Below are positions 1 through 12,190 of a stretch of DNA of 64,000 nucleotides, piece by piece (position 1 is the stretch's first letter; every line of letters starts with the position of its first letter). The translations under genes were made by a program, and so were the position numbers. This DNA is from Carallia brachiata. Lineage: Eukaryota; Streptophyta; Magnoliopsida; Malpighiales; Rhizophoraceae. The stretch is from assembly GCA_021464245.1 (NCBI GenBank), contig JADCRB010000036.1:6000372-6064371 (forward strand), in the 5' to 3' direction. The notes below the pieces were generated by a model that saw nothing but the letters and a program-made list of their open reading frames with translations, had not been told where the DNA came from and did no database searches.

Positions 1-1
1 G

Positions 2-1093
<1,092 letters not shown>

Positions 1094-2239
1094 TTCTATT
1101 TTAGTTCGTTGAGTGTTGAGATATTGTTTACAGAGATTGCGAACATTTGTTACGGAAGGCACAATTTTTTATTTATCATCCATTTTTGTGTTATGGTTTA
1201 GTCTTGGAAATTGGATTTCAAAAATATGCTAACGTTGGGTAGACAATACATGGCATCTTTTTTCTACATATGATAGTTCATCTGTCTAATGTTTGACGTC
1301 AATGATGCGTCAATATCCATGTGGAATATTTGCAGGGCGATGGTCCTGTTGTGGAAGGCTGGTTTCCCTTTGATTATTTTGTTACATTACGAAGGGAGTA
1401 TGGTTGTGGGGTGGGTTCGTGGGAGATATGTTCCGCTGATAACGGGTTGCTTGCGGGATTGACAGGCTCCCAAATGACAAGAATGGAAAGGGGGAGATAT
1501 TTTTGTTGCTTTCAAACTGAATGACGTGTTAGTGTAGGATGACAATTGCAATATACATGCGTGCTTGGTTGCAAGATGAAACTTAAGTGGGATAATAATC
1601 TGAGGAAGTACTTGTAATACAATACAGCAAATTATGGGGTTGCGATTCTAGAACTTTAGCTGCGGTTCCAAAGATAGCCGGGTAAAATACGTCAGGATAC
1701 CATAAAGGGGCCTAGTTAGTTCATCAGTAATAGTTTAATTGTAACTTGGATTCCCTTTTGCATTCTGTGTGAGGAATGGTAACCATGGATGGCTGTGCCC
1801 TTGAGAGAATTAATTATATATTAGAACAATTATTGAATCGATTGAAACAAGAAATGGGTTAGAATTAGGTGCAAACGATTTGCAAGAAATTAGAAAGATT
1901 ATGCTTGATTTGGAGGGATACAAGAGAGTTCTGAGAAGTTGGTACCAAATGGCTCATTTTCGGAACAAAATGCGTTTCGCCGGAGGATGATATCAGATAG
2001 ACAATCTGAAAGGATCAGTTTCAGTTGGACAATGCATATTAGCAACAGCAGGCTAGGGGATCAGAGAGACAACCTCAGTTACATATATCAATACCTCGTC
2101 ATTTTTTCATTCGTTTTTTTCAGTGCTGCCTTTATTAAAAGGGAAAATGGTTGCATATATCTAGCCCCGGAATTACTATAGTAAATGATTATCCGTGCTT
2201 GTGCTTATCCCATATAACTAAATAGATATGCAAATAGTT
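1094..2239. other. Intergenic region downstream of RPSA
   Basis: About 1.1 kb between two convergent genes. It should contain the RPSA 3'UTR and the 3'UTR of the minus-strand acidic-protein gene. Short open frames at 1321-1524 and 1939-2181 give no recognisable protein and lack splice or promoter context. No repeat structure was recognised. Confidence 0.6.
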
Positions 2240-2617
2240 CTAATCCTGCCATAGATTATTGTAAGTCATCTCATCAGACAAATCTTCAGTGTAAAACACT
2301 GAATCACTTCCAATGCAACCAAACTCAGCCATGTCCTCTACATACCAAGCAATTGTTGCCTCTTCCATTGGAAATGTTGGCTCCTCCACCTCCACCATTT
2401 CTGGCCACTGAACCTCCGGCGTGGAAATGCAGCCGGAAGAACCAGACTTCAACGTCAGGGACTGCTCCATATCTGCTCTATCTTCAGCGGCCTCCTCCTT
2501 CTCCGCCTCTTCTAGCAAATTCCTGAGAAGATCTACATCAAGCTCTGTAATTTCCACTTCCTGAAACTCATCAAAGTCATCTCCTATGTGACCCACACTC
2601 TCTGATGGTGCATCCAT
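2240..2617 (-). CDS. Small acidic plant protein, function unknown
   Basis: Single-exon frame of 125 residues with ATG at 2617. The product is strongly acidic throughout (for example DDFDEFQEVEITELDVD and LLEEAEKEEAAED), has no signal peptide or membrane segment, and ends in a tyrosine- and tryptophan-containing tail (FYTEDLSDEMTYNNLWQD). I do not recognise a named family; short acidic proteins ending in a Tyr/Trp motif like this occur in dicots and are mostly uncharacterised. Support for a real gene: a TATA-like element about 45 bases upstream of the ATG on the same strand, and a low-complexity-free frame in AT-rich surroundings. The gene is convergent with RPSA. No function is claimed. The alternative is a chance frame, which the length and composition make less likely. 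Confidence 0.65.
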   Translation of the reverse strand: MDAPSESVGHIGDDFDEFQEVEITELDVDLLRNLLEEAEKEEAAEDRADMEQSLTLKSGSSGCISTPEVQWPEMVEVEEPTFPMEEATIAWYVEDMAEFGCIGSDSVFYTEDLSDEMTYNNLWQD

Positions 2618-2660
2618 TTATAATGTTAAAGCACAAGAAAGATACAAGAGAAAGAAGGGG

Positions 2661-2669
2661 ATTTATAGA
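2661..2669 (-). promoter_or_regulatory. TATA-like box of the small acidic-protein gene
   Basis: On the minus strand this reads CTATAAAT, 44-52 bases before the ATG at 2617. That spacing fits a core promoter with a short 5'UTR. It is a motif match only. Confidence 0.45.
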
Positions 2670-3016
2670 GTTACTTGTATGCATATGCCTTGCAGCCTTG
2701 AAAAAACTTCTTGGGGTTTTAGGCCTCTTAATGGCCAACAAATATATAGTTAATAGTTTCCAAGTCATCTGAACTTTGGATGGCTTGTTACCACAAGTCT
2801 TGAAACCCCTTTGACAATTACACGTACCTAATATTGCTGAATATAGGACCAGCACATATGGGGACCATGAAAAGTTAAATATACTTTTTTTTCTGACGGG
2901 TTCTAGAGATCTGGGAGGCTTCTTGTCCAGAAACACACGGCACTGGAAAGTGGAAACTAAAAGAAAGAGGCTTTTTGCCTTTAATAGAGATTATACCTTC
3001 AACCACCGCTTGTATG

Positions 3017-3020
<4 letters not shown>

Positions 3021-3071
<51 letters not shown>

Positions 3072-3072
3072 C
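3021..3072. repeat. (TA)n microsatellite followed by poly-T
   Basis: About 17 TA units followed by a run of about 18 T. The surrounding 2.7-4.2 kb region is AT-rich spacer with no recognisable gene; open frames at 2577-2936, 2875-3075 and 3268-3552 are not protein-like. Confidence 0.9.
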
Positions 3073-4269
3073 CATTGAAGTTGGTAATCTGACAATAAAA
3101 AGAAAGAGAAAGTGAATGCTAAATTTAAAATTTAAATTCTAAATCTAAAAATTAGAGATACATACTTCCAACTAACTAAATTAAGGTCAGTACTTAATGT
3201 ATAGTTATATTATATATTCAAATCTTGTTAAATTAAGTGGTAAAATTAAAACTTTTGAATTTCATAATTGTTTCGTCCATTTGCCTTTAGAATCGCAATA
3301 CTCTCTAACAGTAATTCAGTTAACTATCCCTACTTTCTCTTTTATCATGCCAAAAAAATAAATAATAATAATAATAAAGAAGAAGAAGATATGCCTTCAA
3401 GTGTCAACAGTGATGGGTCGAGGGGCAGCTACCTCTTATCCGGAAAACGGAAAGAGTGGGGGACTCGCTGTATTGCACTTTTTGGCCTTTTTTTTTGCCT
3501 TTCATGTGAAAGTAGAAGAAATCAATGCATTTATCCACAAATTTTGATCTGAATTCCCTTTCAGTGGAGAGCATATTGGGACGGGAAAACTATGAGTTAG
3601 ATTAGTGAGCACATGGGGTGCATTGTATTTTGGTTGTTGTGTCACATTTATTGCCTTGTTTATTCATCTTGAATTGAATCTCTTATATTAGAAGCTTGAA
3701 CTCCTCACTACTAAAAGAGGCAATACAGATGGATTATTGAATGGTAATCACAATGACGGGTGTTAATAGGAATCGCTTGCTTCTTTTTACACTTCTCCTA
3801 GATGTTCACAAAAATGCATATTAAAAACGATTCACAATTTTCCAGAAATAAATCTTTCGTACCTCCCTTAGAAGATATAGCCTTCTACACATGGATGTGC
3901 TGAGCAGACAGGAGAGGAGTAGTTTAATGGGCCTAGCAAGCCACAAAGCCCAATAAGAAAACACTCCTCCCTCCTTTGTTGGTCAACGAAGTAAAGGACA
4001 TTCTAGTGCAGTGTTGAGATACATATTTTACTGTTCATTTATTGCATGACCAATTGTACTTGTTACAGTTAAGTATTAGAATACTAATATCAAGCTGACT
4101 CCTAACACTTTAATCACTTTATCTTGTGAGTGTCCAACTCACTAGTTTTGGGGCCTCAGCTTGATCAATCCAAACCTCCACCTCTGAATTTGGCTGATCG
4201 GTGTCTTACCACTCTCCATGCAGAAAATCCAAGCCCTGTATGCTTGTTCACCAAAAATTTCATTACGGT

Positions 4270-4860
4270 TTTCTGATGTTTTCTACATGATTGATCACAG
4301 TTGACGTACATGGTCAGCTAATGCTTCTACTGCACGTCCATGAACTGCAAGTCCAACCAATGACTTCCAACAGGAAAGGCTCTAATCAGGCTACATGGAG
4401 AAGACCGAAATGAACATTTCTAAGCTCCCACATAGAGCGTACATGTCAATCAACGTAGGTCCGCATCAAAAGGTTGAATCCATTCTGCATGATATAATGA
4501 TGCATTTTCTTCTCCAAGATGGGCACACATGCCGAAACCACAGTTGCCATGGTCACTTCATCTGGGCTAATCCCATTTTTTGTCATCTCATTAAAAACTT
4601 CCAATACTTCTCTAAATTTCTTATTCTGAGAATAATAATTGATCATGGTTGTCCATGAGACAACATCCCTTGAAGAAATTTGATTACACAGCAACTCTGC
4701 TGAATCCGAATCTCAGAATTTTTCTTATCCATCAATCAAAGTATGCCAATAAGCCACGTTCCTCTCACGCATCACATCAAACAAAACTCCCTGCAGCGCG
4801 ATCATAGTTTTGGTCATGGTGGCAGCACATATTCCAGCCGTTTTAAAATGGAGCAACGTA
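4270..4860 (-). pseudogene. Degenerate pentatricopeptide repeat (PPR) gene fragment
   Basis: Reading the minus strand from about 4860 down to about 4270 gives consecutive PLS-type PPR pieces in shifting frames: LFDVMRERNVAYWHTLIDG, then in-frame stops, then ISSRDVVSWTTMINYYSQN and NEMTKNGISPDEVTMATVVS, then a frameshift to LIDMYALCGSLEM, another stop, and SLVGLAVHGRAVEALA. The SRDVVSW and SPDEVTMATVVSAC motifs are diagnostic of plant PPR proteins, whose intact members bind organellar RNA and help edit, splice or stabilise it. At least two stops and two frameshifts break this copy, and no start, transit peptide or E/DYW end is seen. It is a relic, probably of a duplicated PPR gene. Confidence 0.85.
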
Positions 4861-5204
4861 CTTAACCAAGGAGCATCTTTGACCCACTACGACAATTCCT
4901 TGAAGAAGATGACTCGGAATCGGAATATAAAAATTAGAGGAGTGAAAAATACTAAATAGGTATCCAAATTGCGACAATTTAGTTCATAATTTCAACAAAG
5001 AAAATTACAACGACAAATGTTGTCTTTATAAATTGGTTCAGACTCGGGCTCGCGGACCAATTGGTGTCCTGCCCCAGTTAATGGACCATGAAACAAAACC
5101 GGTTCAAATAGTTAGAAGAGGGACATGCGTTTTTGTTTTTCTTAAAGAAAAACAATTTTTTGGGTCTCAAAAGATGAGCAAATCCCGTACGATGATAGGA
5201 GAGG

Positions 5205-5292
5205 GGAAGAGGGAGGGAGGTCGGGATTCGAACCTCCAAACCCTTTGCCTGCCCATAGAGGTGTACCACACAGGCCATCTCTCTCCCCTCCC
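5205..5292 (-). mobile_element. tRNA-derived SINE relic
   Basis: On the minus strand a perfect pol III B box, GGTTCGAATCC, lies about 50 bases after an A-box-like stretch (ATGGCCTGTGTGGTA). It lacks the cloverleaf of a functional tRNA, so a SINE head is the best reading. The rest of 4861-5719 shows no gene. Confidence 0.5.
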
Positions 5293-5719
5293 AACCTTTG
5301 TATAAAATTAGCAACTTAATGGGTTCAAGCCCTTGCGTTTCCATCACGTGGTGATAATTGCAAGCATATCTTCCATACAAATGAGCAAGTATACGTATTA
5401 AGCTGCAAGAAAGACGAAAAGTAGGCCTCATAGATGCAGACTTGAGAAGCGAACAACCAAAAAAATCAGTAATAATCCAACGGGTTAATAATTGGCAAAC
5501 TTGATAGCTTGCCAGATCTAGCAAATCATGTGCAAGTTTGGTTCACTCCAAAGGCTAAAAGTACACCAGCGTACACTGCAAGAACAAACTAGGCTCCAGT
5601 TCCTAGAAATGAAGAGGCAGCTCGGCTAAAAGATGCTAATGGGAAATGGCTATATGCTTAACACTCGAAGATAATTACAAAAGCAATTGTAATTAGCAAT
5701 GCAAGAAGAGACTAGTATC

Positions 5720-6718
5720 TCAGACAAACGCTCCAATCAAACAGAATTTCGTTTGGAACTTCTTTTGATTACAATCCAGCATCTCTCTCAAGCTATAGTC
5801 TTTTTTGTTCTGTTTTAAAAGTTTGTACCGTGACTCCAATGTCTTCTTCAAACCATGCTGGAAAAAGTTGGGATAAGCAACCACTTCTTCAATTTGTCTC
5901 CCCATGACCTCGACCAAAAACTTGATCCGAGGTTCCAGAGAATTTCTAATGCTCTTGTACAAGATTGGGGGATAACCAGTCACCAAAGCTGCAATTTGTC
6001 TGTCCTCAAATCCACATCTCTTGAGAAAGGTGACATTGGGTTTCAAAGTCTTGTTCACATCTCTGCACAGGATTTCAGGAAAGCTCATGACCACTACTTG
6101 AAGATCCAGTTCTGTCAGACCAACAGACTTCAGAAAATCTGAAGTAGGCCGCAGCCTCTTATCAACGCTATAGCCCATTATAAAGGGGTGTTTGGCCAGA
6201 ACCTTACCAACCATCCCGTTTTTGGTTAGGCCAAGGCCAACAAGGAAGTCCACAATCTCTGTCAGCTTAGAATTAATGCCATAGCTGATGAGCCGTGGGT
6301 TCAGTAATATTATCTTGCCAAGTTGCTTCTCAGGGACCCCCAGAGCTTGAAAGAAAGCCAAAAGTGGGCAGAGCTTCTCTTCCACGCTATGAGACAGTAT
6401 ATGAGGAAATTTGGCTACTGCAGAAGCAATTTCACCCCGTTTTGTGCCCAGTGTAGTAAGGCACTCAACCATGGGAATGAGCTTCTCATTGAGACCCAGG
6501 GTCAGGATTTTGGGGCACTTCGAGACAACAAAGGGAAGCTTTCTCTCTTTAATGCCAATGCTATTCAGGTAAGCCCAGTTTTCAGAAGCTCTATCCCTTT
6601 GCACACCTTCTAGCCGCTTGCATTTCTTGAACATTTCCCGGATAGCCTTATCATCAAACCCTTTATCCCGGAAGAACCACATGATGCTGCTGCCACTTTG
6701 ACATGCAGACATTTCCAT
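5720..6718 (-). CDS. MTERF6: Mitochondrial/chloroplast transcription termination factor, MTERF6-type
   Basis: Intact single-exon frame of 332 residues. mTERF proteins are helical-repeat nucleic-acid-binding proteins imported into organelles; Arabidopsis MTERF6 (PDE191) is involved in organellar transcription termination and tRNA-Ile(GAU) maturation. The product is built from tandem mTERF repeats, each with the pattern of leucines and a proline seen in SKCPKILTLGLNEKLIPMVE, AKFPHILSHSVEEKLCPLLA, LLNPRLISYGINSKLTEIV, LAKHPFIMGYSVDKRLRPTS, MSFPEILCRDVNKTLKPNV and TGYPPILYKSIRNSLEPRI. It starts MEMSACQSGSSIMWFFRDKG, which aligns with the start of MTERF6, so the ATG at 6718 is preferred. The C-terminus (REMLDCNQKKFQTKF) also fits. 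A 5'UTR intron is likely (see separate entry). No defects seen. Confidence 0.93.
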   Translation of the reverse strand: MEMSACQSGSSIMWFFRDKGFDDKAIREMFKKCKRLEGVQRDRASENWAYLNSIGIKERKLPFVVSKCPKILTLGLNEKLIPMVECLTTLGTKRGEIASAVAKFPHILSHSVEEKLCPLLAFFQALGVPEKQLGKIILLNPRLISYGINSKLTEIVDFLVGLGLTKNGMVGKVLAKHPFIMGYSVDKRLRPTSDFLKSVGLTELDLQVVVMSFPEILCRDVNKTLKPNVTFLKRCGFEDRQIAALVTGYPPILYKSIRNSLEPRIKFLVEVMGRQIEEVVAYPNFFQHGLKKTLESRYKLLKQNKKDYSLREMLDCNQKKFQTKFCLIGAFV

Positions 6719-6723
6719 ATTCC

Positions 6724-7473
6724 CTGAGAAGATGTATAATGTGGCAAGTGCAAGGTCATTTTATATATTCATCCCGGATGAATTAAGAGACGAAAATACC
6801 AAAGGTACAAAGAAACAGAGTAAGCTCAATCCTGATAATGAAATTAGCATATCAGCTGTCACTAATCTCCTAGAGATCACATTATTCTAGCATTACCAAT
6901 ACATTGAAGGCAACAGGCAGAACAGACACGAGACAACCAAAAGCATAAACAATGGTAAGGTTTCTCACTTTTTTCTCTACAGTTCAAACAACAACGTCAA
7001 CATAATAGTTAGCCCGAGCCATCACTAAACTCTCAGACAGCACTACTGGTAAAATTTACATTTCTGGAATTAGTTTTGTTAAGCAAAGAGCGACCAATTT
7101 GAAACCGTAATTACTCCTTAACACACACCTTTCTAATTCAACACAGTAACCCATTTCAATTTCAACAACATAATTCCAGAAGTTTAACCCAAAAAAATTC
7201 ACCCATAAAGAGAAGATAAAAAAAAAAAATTGATTACTCTCACATGTTTCCATTGATGCCTCAAGACTCAACCAAAAAAACATATTATCGGTTTGTTCAT
7301 CACTATGCTCACACAGTCAAAGAAACAAAATCGGAAAAACCACACCCAATTCACAGTCCACGACCGGACGTGGGGGATGAGTACAGACCCATTAAGACAC
7401 GTCAGAGACTTAAGTATGATTTGAACAGCATAAAAGTGTTAGAGAAAAATAAAGAATAAAAAAAGCGGAAAAC
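6724..7473 (-). other. Probable 5'UTR intron of MTERF6
   Basis: On the minus strand, CGCAG|GTTTTC at 7474/7473 could be a donor, and CATCTTCTCAG at 6724 is a good acceptor five bases before the start codon. The interval is T-rich with no coding potential, which suggests a 750-base leader intron and a first exon upstream of 7474. Inference from splice motifs only. Confidence 0.45.
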
Positions 7474-7489
7474 CTGCGTCAAGAGATAA

Positions 7490-8901
7490 ACCTCAGTCTG
7501 CAAGAGCCAGAAGGACAGAGTTCAACCACTTCTTAGAAAGAAAGATGAGGCTTGCTATGTTTAGACGTAATGCCTCAGTAAGGGGGCTACATGGACAAAA
7601 TTGATAGTATGTGAATGTTAGGGCCAAGGTTGTCTAGAGAAGTAGAGATGCACTGGCTAAAACAGGTCTGTTTCTGTGTCTTTTCTTTGAAGCAGAACAG
7701 ACAGCGCAGAAGATAACGTAGGCGAGACTAGAGCGAGGGAGTCGGAGGTGGGAATCGAATCTTGGACCTCAAACTAAGGTATTTGGACTCTGTATGGACT
7801 GGGCTGCTTTTGACCAGGGGCTGCATAGATAACCAGATGCGATCGATGTTGTGGACTGGGAGAAATAGATTCCGTGGCCCTATTCTCAGAATGGACTGTC
7901 CTGTTTCTCCAAAAATTCCTTATTCTCAACTCCTGTTAGATGCGGCCCAGGTTCTAGATCTTTTGCAGAACACAAGATCTCGGTCCGAGGGCCGATAAGT
8001 AATTGCTCCAAAAGGCACCAAGTCCAGGCAGAAGCTACCTTTAGGACTCACGCATCCAACGACATCTTATAATTTTTTTTAATTTAACATATTTTTTACA
8101 ATTTAACAATTTGTATTATTAAGTTCATATTGTCGTCTCAGAATTGCGTACTCACCAAATTTTTGTGTACATACAGTACTTGCACAATCTTAAAGGACAA
8201 TCTTATCAAGTTGGTGGACTTCCACGACTTTGTGGATCAGACGAGATGCGTGTCCGGATCTCCTAACCCAAAAAAACAGACAAAAAAGGATGCGCGTCTA
8301 GTCAGCCAATCACCAGAAAGAATAAGACTATTCTTGTGGGAGCAGCGAGTTGATCAAAACACTGATGAACAGATAAAAGAATAACTGATGCTAGCTCATT
8401 CGCGATGAATTTGCTTCAACCAAATCAATACATTAGTATGCAAGTGTTATTACACTCGTAAGAAAGTATCTTCAAGGCAAAATTCATATAAACAGGAAAA
8501 AAAAAAAACACACACACACACACACAAAAGTGAAAATAGAAACGTAGAGAGAACAGCAGCACAAACGTTAAGAGAGTTTTTATTTCTGCGCGGAACAGAA
8601 GCTATAGCCAGCACGCACAACAATTTTACTGTTTTTAGAAAAAAGAAATTCGGTGTTCATAAGAACAACCAGTCACTGATATCTTTTAATACATTTCAAA
8701 TGTCACACTATGTAATACAAGCAAACCATCGTACGTACATAAACGAGTAAGAACGACACGAGCAAAAGAAGACGTAGTCTGTTATATGCAATCATCTTAT
8801 CTCACAATTCCGAATAAAGGACTCTGAAATCCTGGCCTCATAGACCAAATTATTGCAATAATCACAGAGGAGCAGCAGAAAGGATTGGATGGATGGACTC
8901 A
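7490..8901. other. Intergenic spacer between MTERF6 and HPPD
   Basis: Contains the presumed MTERF6 promoter and the HPPD 3' region. A (CA)n microsatellite lies at about 8509-8526. Open frames at 7762-7998 and 8130-8384 give no recognisable protein. Nothing else identified. Confidence 0.5.
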
Positions 8902-10391
8902 TCATGCTGAAGAAGCTTCAGCAATTCGTTTGGCTTCGAGTGTCTTCTCGAACTCCTCAATGGACTTGAAGAGCTCAGAAAAGTTGCCCTTCCCAAATCC
9001 TCCACACCCACCTTTCTGGTATTCTTTGCCATTCTCATCCTTCAGCATGCACCCAATTCTCTGTATTATCTCTATAAAAATGGTCGGCCTGCCACAAAAC
9101 AAAAACGTTCAAAAAATTGCAGTCATTCCAATATAGAGCAACAAATTAACACTTGCAACTAATTATCCAGATAAAAAAACAGAAAATTGAGATTAGCATA
9201 AATAGCACAGCACCTATCGCCAACGGGCTTAGTGAAAATTTGGAGCAAGGTGCCTTGATCGTCCCGATCGACCAAAATCCCCAATTCCTCGCACTCCTTG
9301 ATCTGCTCGTCGCTCAAAACGTCCCCGGTCCTGTTCTTCAGGTTCCTGTAGTAAGTGGGCGGCGGAGACGGCATGAACTCGAACCCACCAACGCTACTTC
9401 TCTTCCGCATCTCCCTGAGGGTCCTGAAAATGTCCTCGCTCACCAGCGCCAAGTGCTGTAGCCCGGCCCCCTCGTTGTGCTCCAAGTAAGTCTGTATCTG
9501 ACTCTTCCTCTTTGTCCCGAACACCGGCTCGTTCATCGGCAGCAGCACCGTCTCCTCGTTGTTCGCCAGCACCATCGAGTTTAGCCCGCTCTCGGAGGTC
9601 CCCACGTCCTCCGCCGTGAACTCCGCGAACTCGTGGAAACCGGTGAATTCCTTCACGTATGAAACTGCCGGGGCTAATTCCGGCACGTTTCCGACCGCGT
9701 GGTCCAGTCGGCGAATTCCGTAATCCAGTGGAAACGACGACGCTTCGTCCATTGACTCGAATTTCGGTAGGAACCACGAATCGGGATCATTTTCCGGGTT
9801 AGGGTTGGGGTTTTTGTAGCTTATGTATCGCAAAACGACGTCGCCGTAAAGATGGACTTCGGCAAGAATGGCGCGGTTATCGAGGACAACTGGCTCGGCC
9901 GATGGTTTAGCGCCGTGAGCGACGCTGGTTCGGAACGCGATTTCGGCGTCTTCCACTTCAATCGCGACGGCTCGGACGGCGAGGCCATGCTTGGCGGAGA
10001 AATCGCGGCAAGCTTGGTGGTCGAAGCTGGGGATGGAGGCAGTAGCCGTGTGGGAGAGATTCTCCATGGCGGCGATCGAGGGAGAGTAAGGAGCGGTGAA
10101 GAGGAAGCAGAGGTCGCCGGAGCGGAGGAGGTAAGAAGCGTGGGTGACGTTGCCGGTGGAGAGATCGGATTTGGCGACGATGGGCATGCCGAGTCCCCAA
10201 GAGAAGCGGCGGGCCGTGTTGGTGGCATCGGTGCACCAGAACTCCACGTGGTGGAACCGCTTCACCTGGAAGCGGTCGGACCGCGGATTGGTTCGAACGA
10301 AGTTGGAGAAGCCAACGAGTTTGAACCCCGGCGCTGGGTTCTCATCTTCGCCCGCCACCGGTGATGCCGATGCCGTGTTTTCCTTTCCCAT
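8902..10391 (-). CDS. HPPD: 4-hydroxyphenylpyruvate dioxygenase
   Basis: Non-haem Fe(II) enzyme that converts 4-hydroxyphenylpyruvate to homogentisate, the head-group precursor of plastoquinone and tocopherols and a step of tyrosine breakdown. Two exons, 10391-9214 and 9088-8902, joined across a GT-AG intron (9213-9089) that splits an Arg codon; 454 residues. The three iron ligands are visible at H231 (RRLDHAVGNV), H313 (GAGLQHLALVSEDIF) and E399 (TIFIEIIQRIG), each five residues later than the Arabidopsis positions 226, 308 and 394. The C-terminal gating helix region GGCGGFGKGNFSELFKSIEE is intact. The frame stays open to an ATG at 10472, but the ATG at 10391 (MGKENTASAS) matches the usual plant start and length (about 445), so I chose it. 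GC-rich exon 1 stands out from the AT-rich spacer. Complete and apparently functional. Confidence 0.97.
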
Positions 10392-10578
10392 TGGTGTCTG
10401 TTTTATCTCCTCTGTTTTCTTCTCAAGCTTTGTTTGGTTTCTATTCTCTGTTTTCTCCCTAAGCTTCTTCAACTACAACTAAGACTTTGCTGTCTAGGTG
10501 TTTTAGTTGGGTACTCGTCTAAATAACGAAAAAATTGGATTTTCGGAGTGAAAAGAATTTAGAAAAATGTCTGAATAA

Positions 10579-11495
10579 GGACCGTTTAATTTATAATTTA
10601 AAATTAAAATTAGAATAGGAATTCAAATCGAGCTGAATTAGAAACAAAATCACTTATTTTAGAACATGTTTAGTTTACTCTGAAATTGGAATCAAAATCC
10701 TTTATAAATGTTGGATTTATTCTAGAATTGAAATCAATATTAAATTTATGATAATATTTATATTACGCTAAAAATAAAATAAATATTATTAAAATTATAA
10801 ATTATAAATATTAAATTGAAAATTATGAAATACAAAAAAATATTATAATATAATTTCAAATTAAAAATATTAAATTATCATAAAAATAAAATTAAAAATT
10901 ATGATAAAAACTCATAATAATAATAAAATAATAATAATAATAATAATAATTAATATTATAACAGAAATAATGTTGTATAAATAATAAAATAATTGATTAT
11001 CAATAAATCAATGACAATTATAACTATAAAAATTATTATAGTTTATAATTTAATTATTATCATAAGTTTAGAAATATTTAGTCTTATTGTATTATAAAAT
11101 TCTTTTTTATTATTATTATTAAAAAGAGAAAAAAAATATAATATCAAAACAAAAAAAAATATCCACAATCAATTTCAATAATAAATTTTTTAATAAGAGA
11201 GTAAAAAAAAAAAGACAAATAGAGGAGAGAAGGACCAATGAGGGAAGTAATTTTTTTTTTTAATTTTAAACAAAACATGAGAAAGAATGAGAAAGTTGAG
11301 TAGTTAGAAGTAATTAAGTGGAAAATGAGAATCATTAATACATTGAATATGAGAATTAAGATTCATTTAATGTGAGAAATCTCATTCCCTATTTTAAAGG
11401 AATGGAAATCAACTTTTTATTAAATAAATAATAAAAATGGAAAATAAGTAGTTGATTTTCATTTTCACATTTTTTTTCTCTAAACAAACACCTCC
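10579..11495. mobile_element. Tourist-like (PIF/Harbinger) non-autonomous element, copy 1
   Basis: Starts GGACCGTTTAATTTATAATT after TAA and ends AAACAAACACCTCC before TTA, which fits the terminal inverted repeats and 3-bp TWA target duplication of Tourist-like elements. A shorter sister copy lies at 62476-63144 with the same starts, ends and internal phrases (GGAATCAAAA, GTAGTTGATT). The 917-base interior is nearly pure A/T and has no coding frame, so it is non-autonomous. Confidence 0.7.
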
Positions 11496-11738
11496 TTAGA
11501 TTTAATATGTAATTATCTAAATTTTAAATGTAATTAAGTACAAAAAAATTAATTTTTTTTCTCGTACCTAATTATATTTAAAATTCAAACAGTTACATAT
11601 TAAATACGAATAATTATATTTGAGCGTTTTTTTAAATTTTTTTTAAAATATAACAGTATTCAATAAATAAATAGGCATTGTTAAATTAGACTGTGATGTT
11701 GTTTCTGATTTTTTTTTTTTAAGAAAAAGGAATAAATG

Positions 11739-12181
11739 CAGTGTAATCAAAACCGGACCAGACCGACCGGTTCAACCGGTTGGACCGGTGACCGGTCCTA
11801 GGTCTAGTCCGGTTTAGGCATAAAAGGGAGGGCTGACCGGACCGGTCAAAACTGGTCAAAAACCGGTCAAAATCGGACCGGTCGGACCGGTTTAGAATTG
11901 AACCAAAAATTTATAAATTATAATTTGACCCTCATTGTTTACTTAAATTATAATTTGACCTTTAACTATACTTAAAATTTCAATTTAGTGTAAAATTTAA
12001 TCAAAATTTTCAATTTAATCCTTAAAATTAAAAAAAATGAATATTTAATCATTATTTATAAATATTATTCTTTTAGTTACATTTATAAATATATATATTA
12101 TTAAATACCGGTTCAACCACCGGTTGAACCTTGACCCACTAATGTTTCTAATTTAATAACCAGTCTAGTTCTAACAACCTT
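11739..12181. mobile_element. ACCGGT-array transposon with 9-bp target duplication
   Basis: A 443-base non-coding element flanked on both sides by GAATAAATG (11730-11738 and 12182-12190), a perfect 9-bp direct repeat of the size made by Mutator-like transposases. Its ends are degenerate inverted repeats (CAGTGTAATCAAAACCGGAC against AAGGTTGTTAGAACTAGACT). Inside lie many copies of ACCGGT/ACCGGTC at the left (11751-11890) and a smaller group at the right (12108-12130), separated by AT-rich DNA. Confidence 0.65.
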
Positions 12182-12190
12182 GAATAAATG

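Noticed and set aside
4395..4658. Plus-strand 87-codon frame
   Set aside because: It is the opposite strand of the PPR relic, which has recognisable motifs.
5205..5292. Possible tRNA gene because of a perfect B box
   Set aside because: No cloverleaf or acceptor stem can be formed; a SINE relic is more likely. The same applies to 31285-31420 and 44485-44640.
10392..10472. An upstream in-frame ATG that would add 27 residues to HPPD
   Set aside because: The extra MKKLREKTENRNQTK stretch is not typical of plant HPPD; the ATG at 10391 gives a normal length and iron-ligand offset.
9394..10482. Several 90-170-codon frames on both strands over HPPD
   Set aside because: They are frames shadowing the GC-rich HPPD exon 1 and have no family features.
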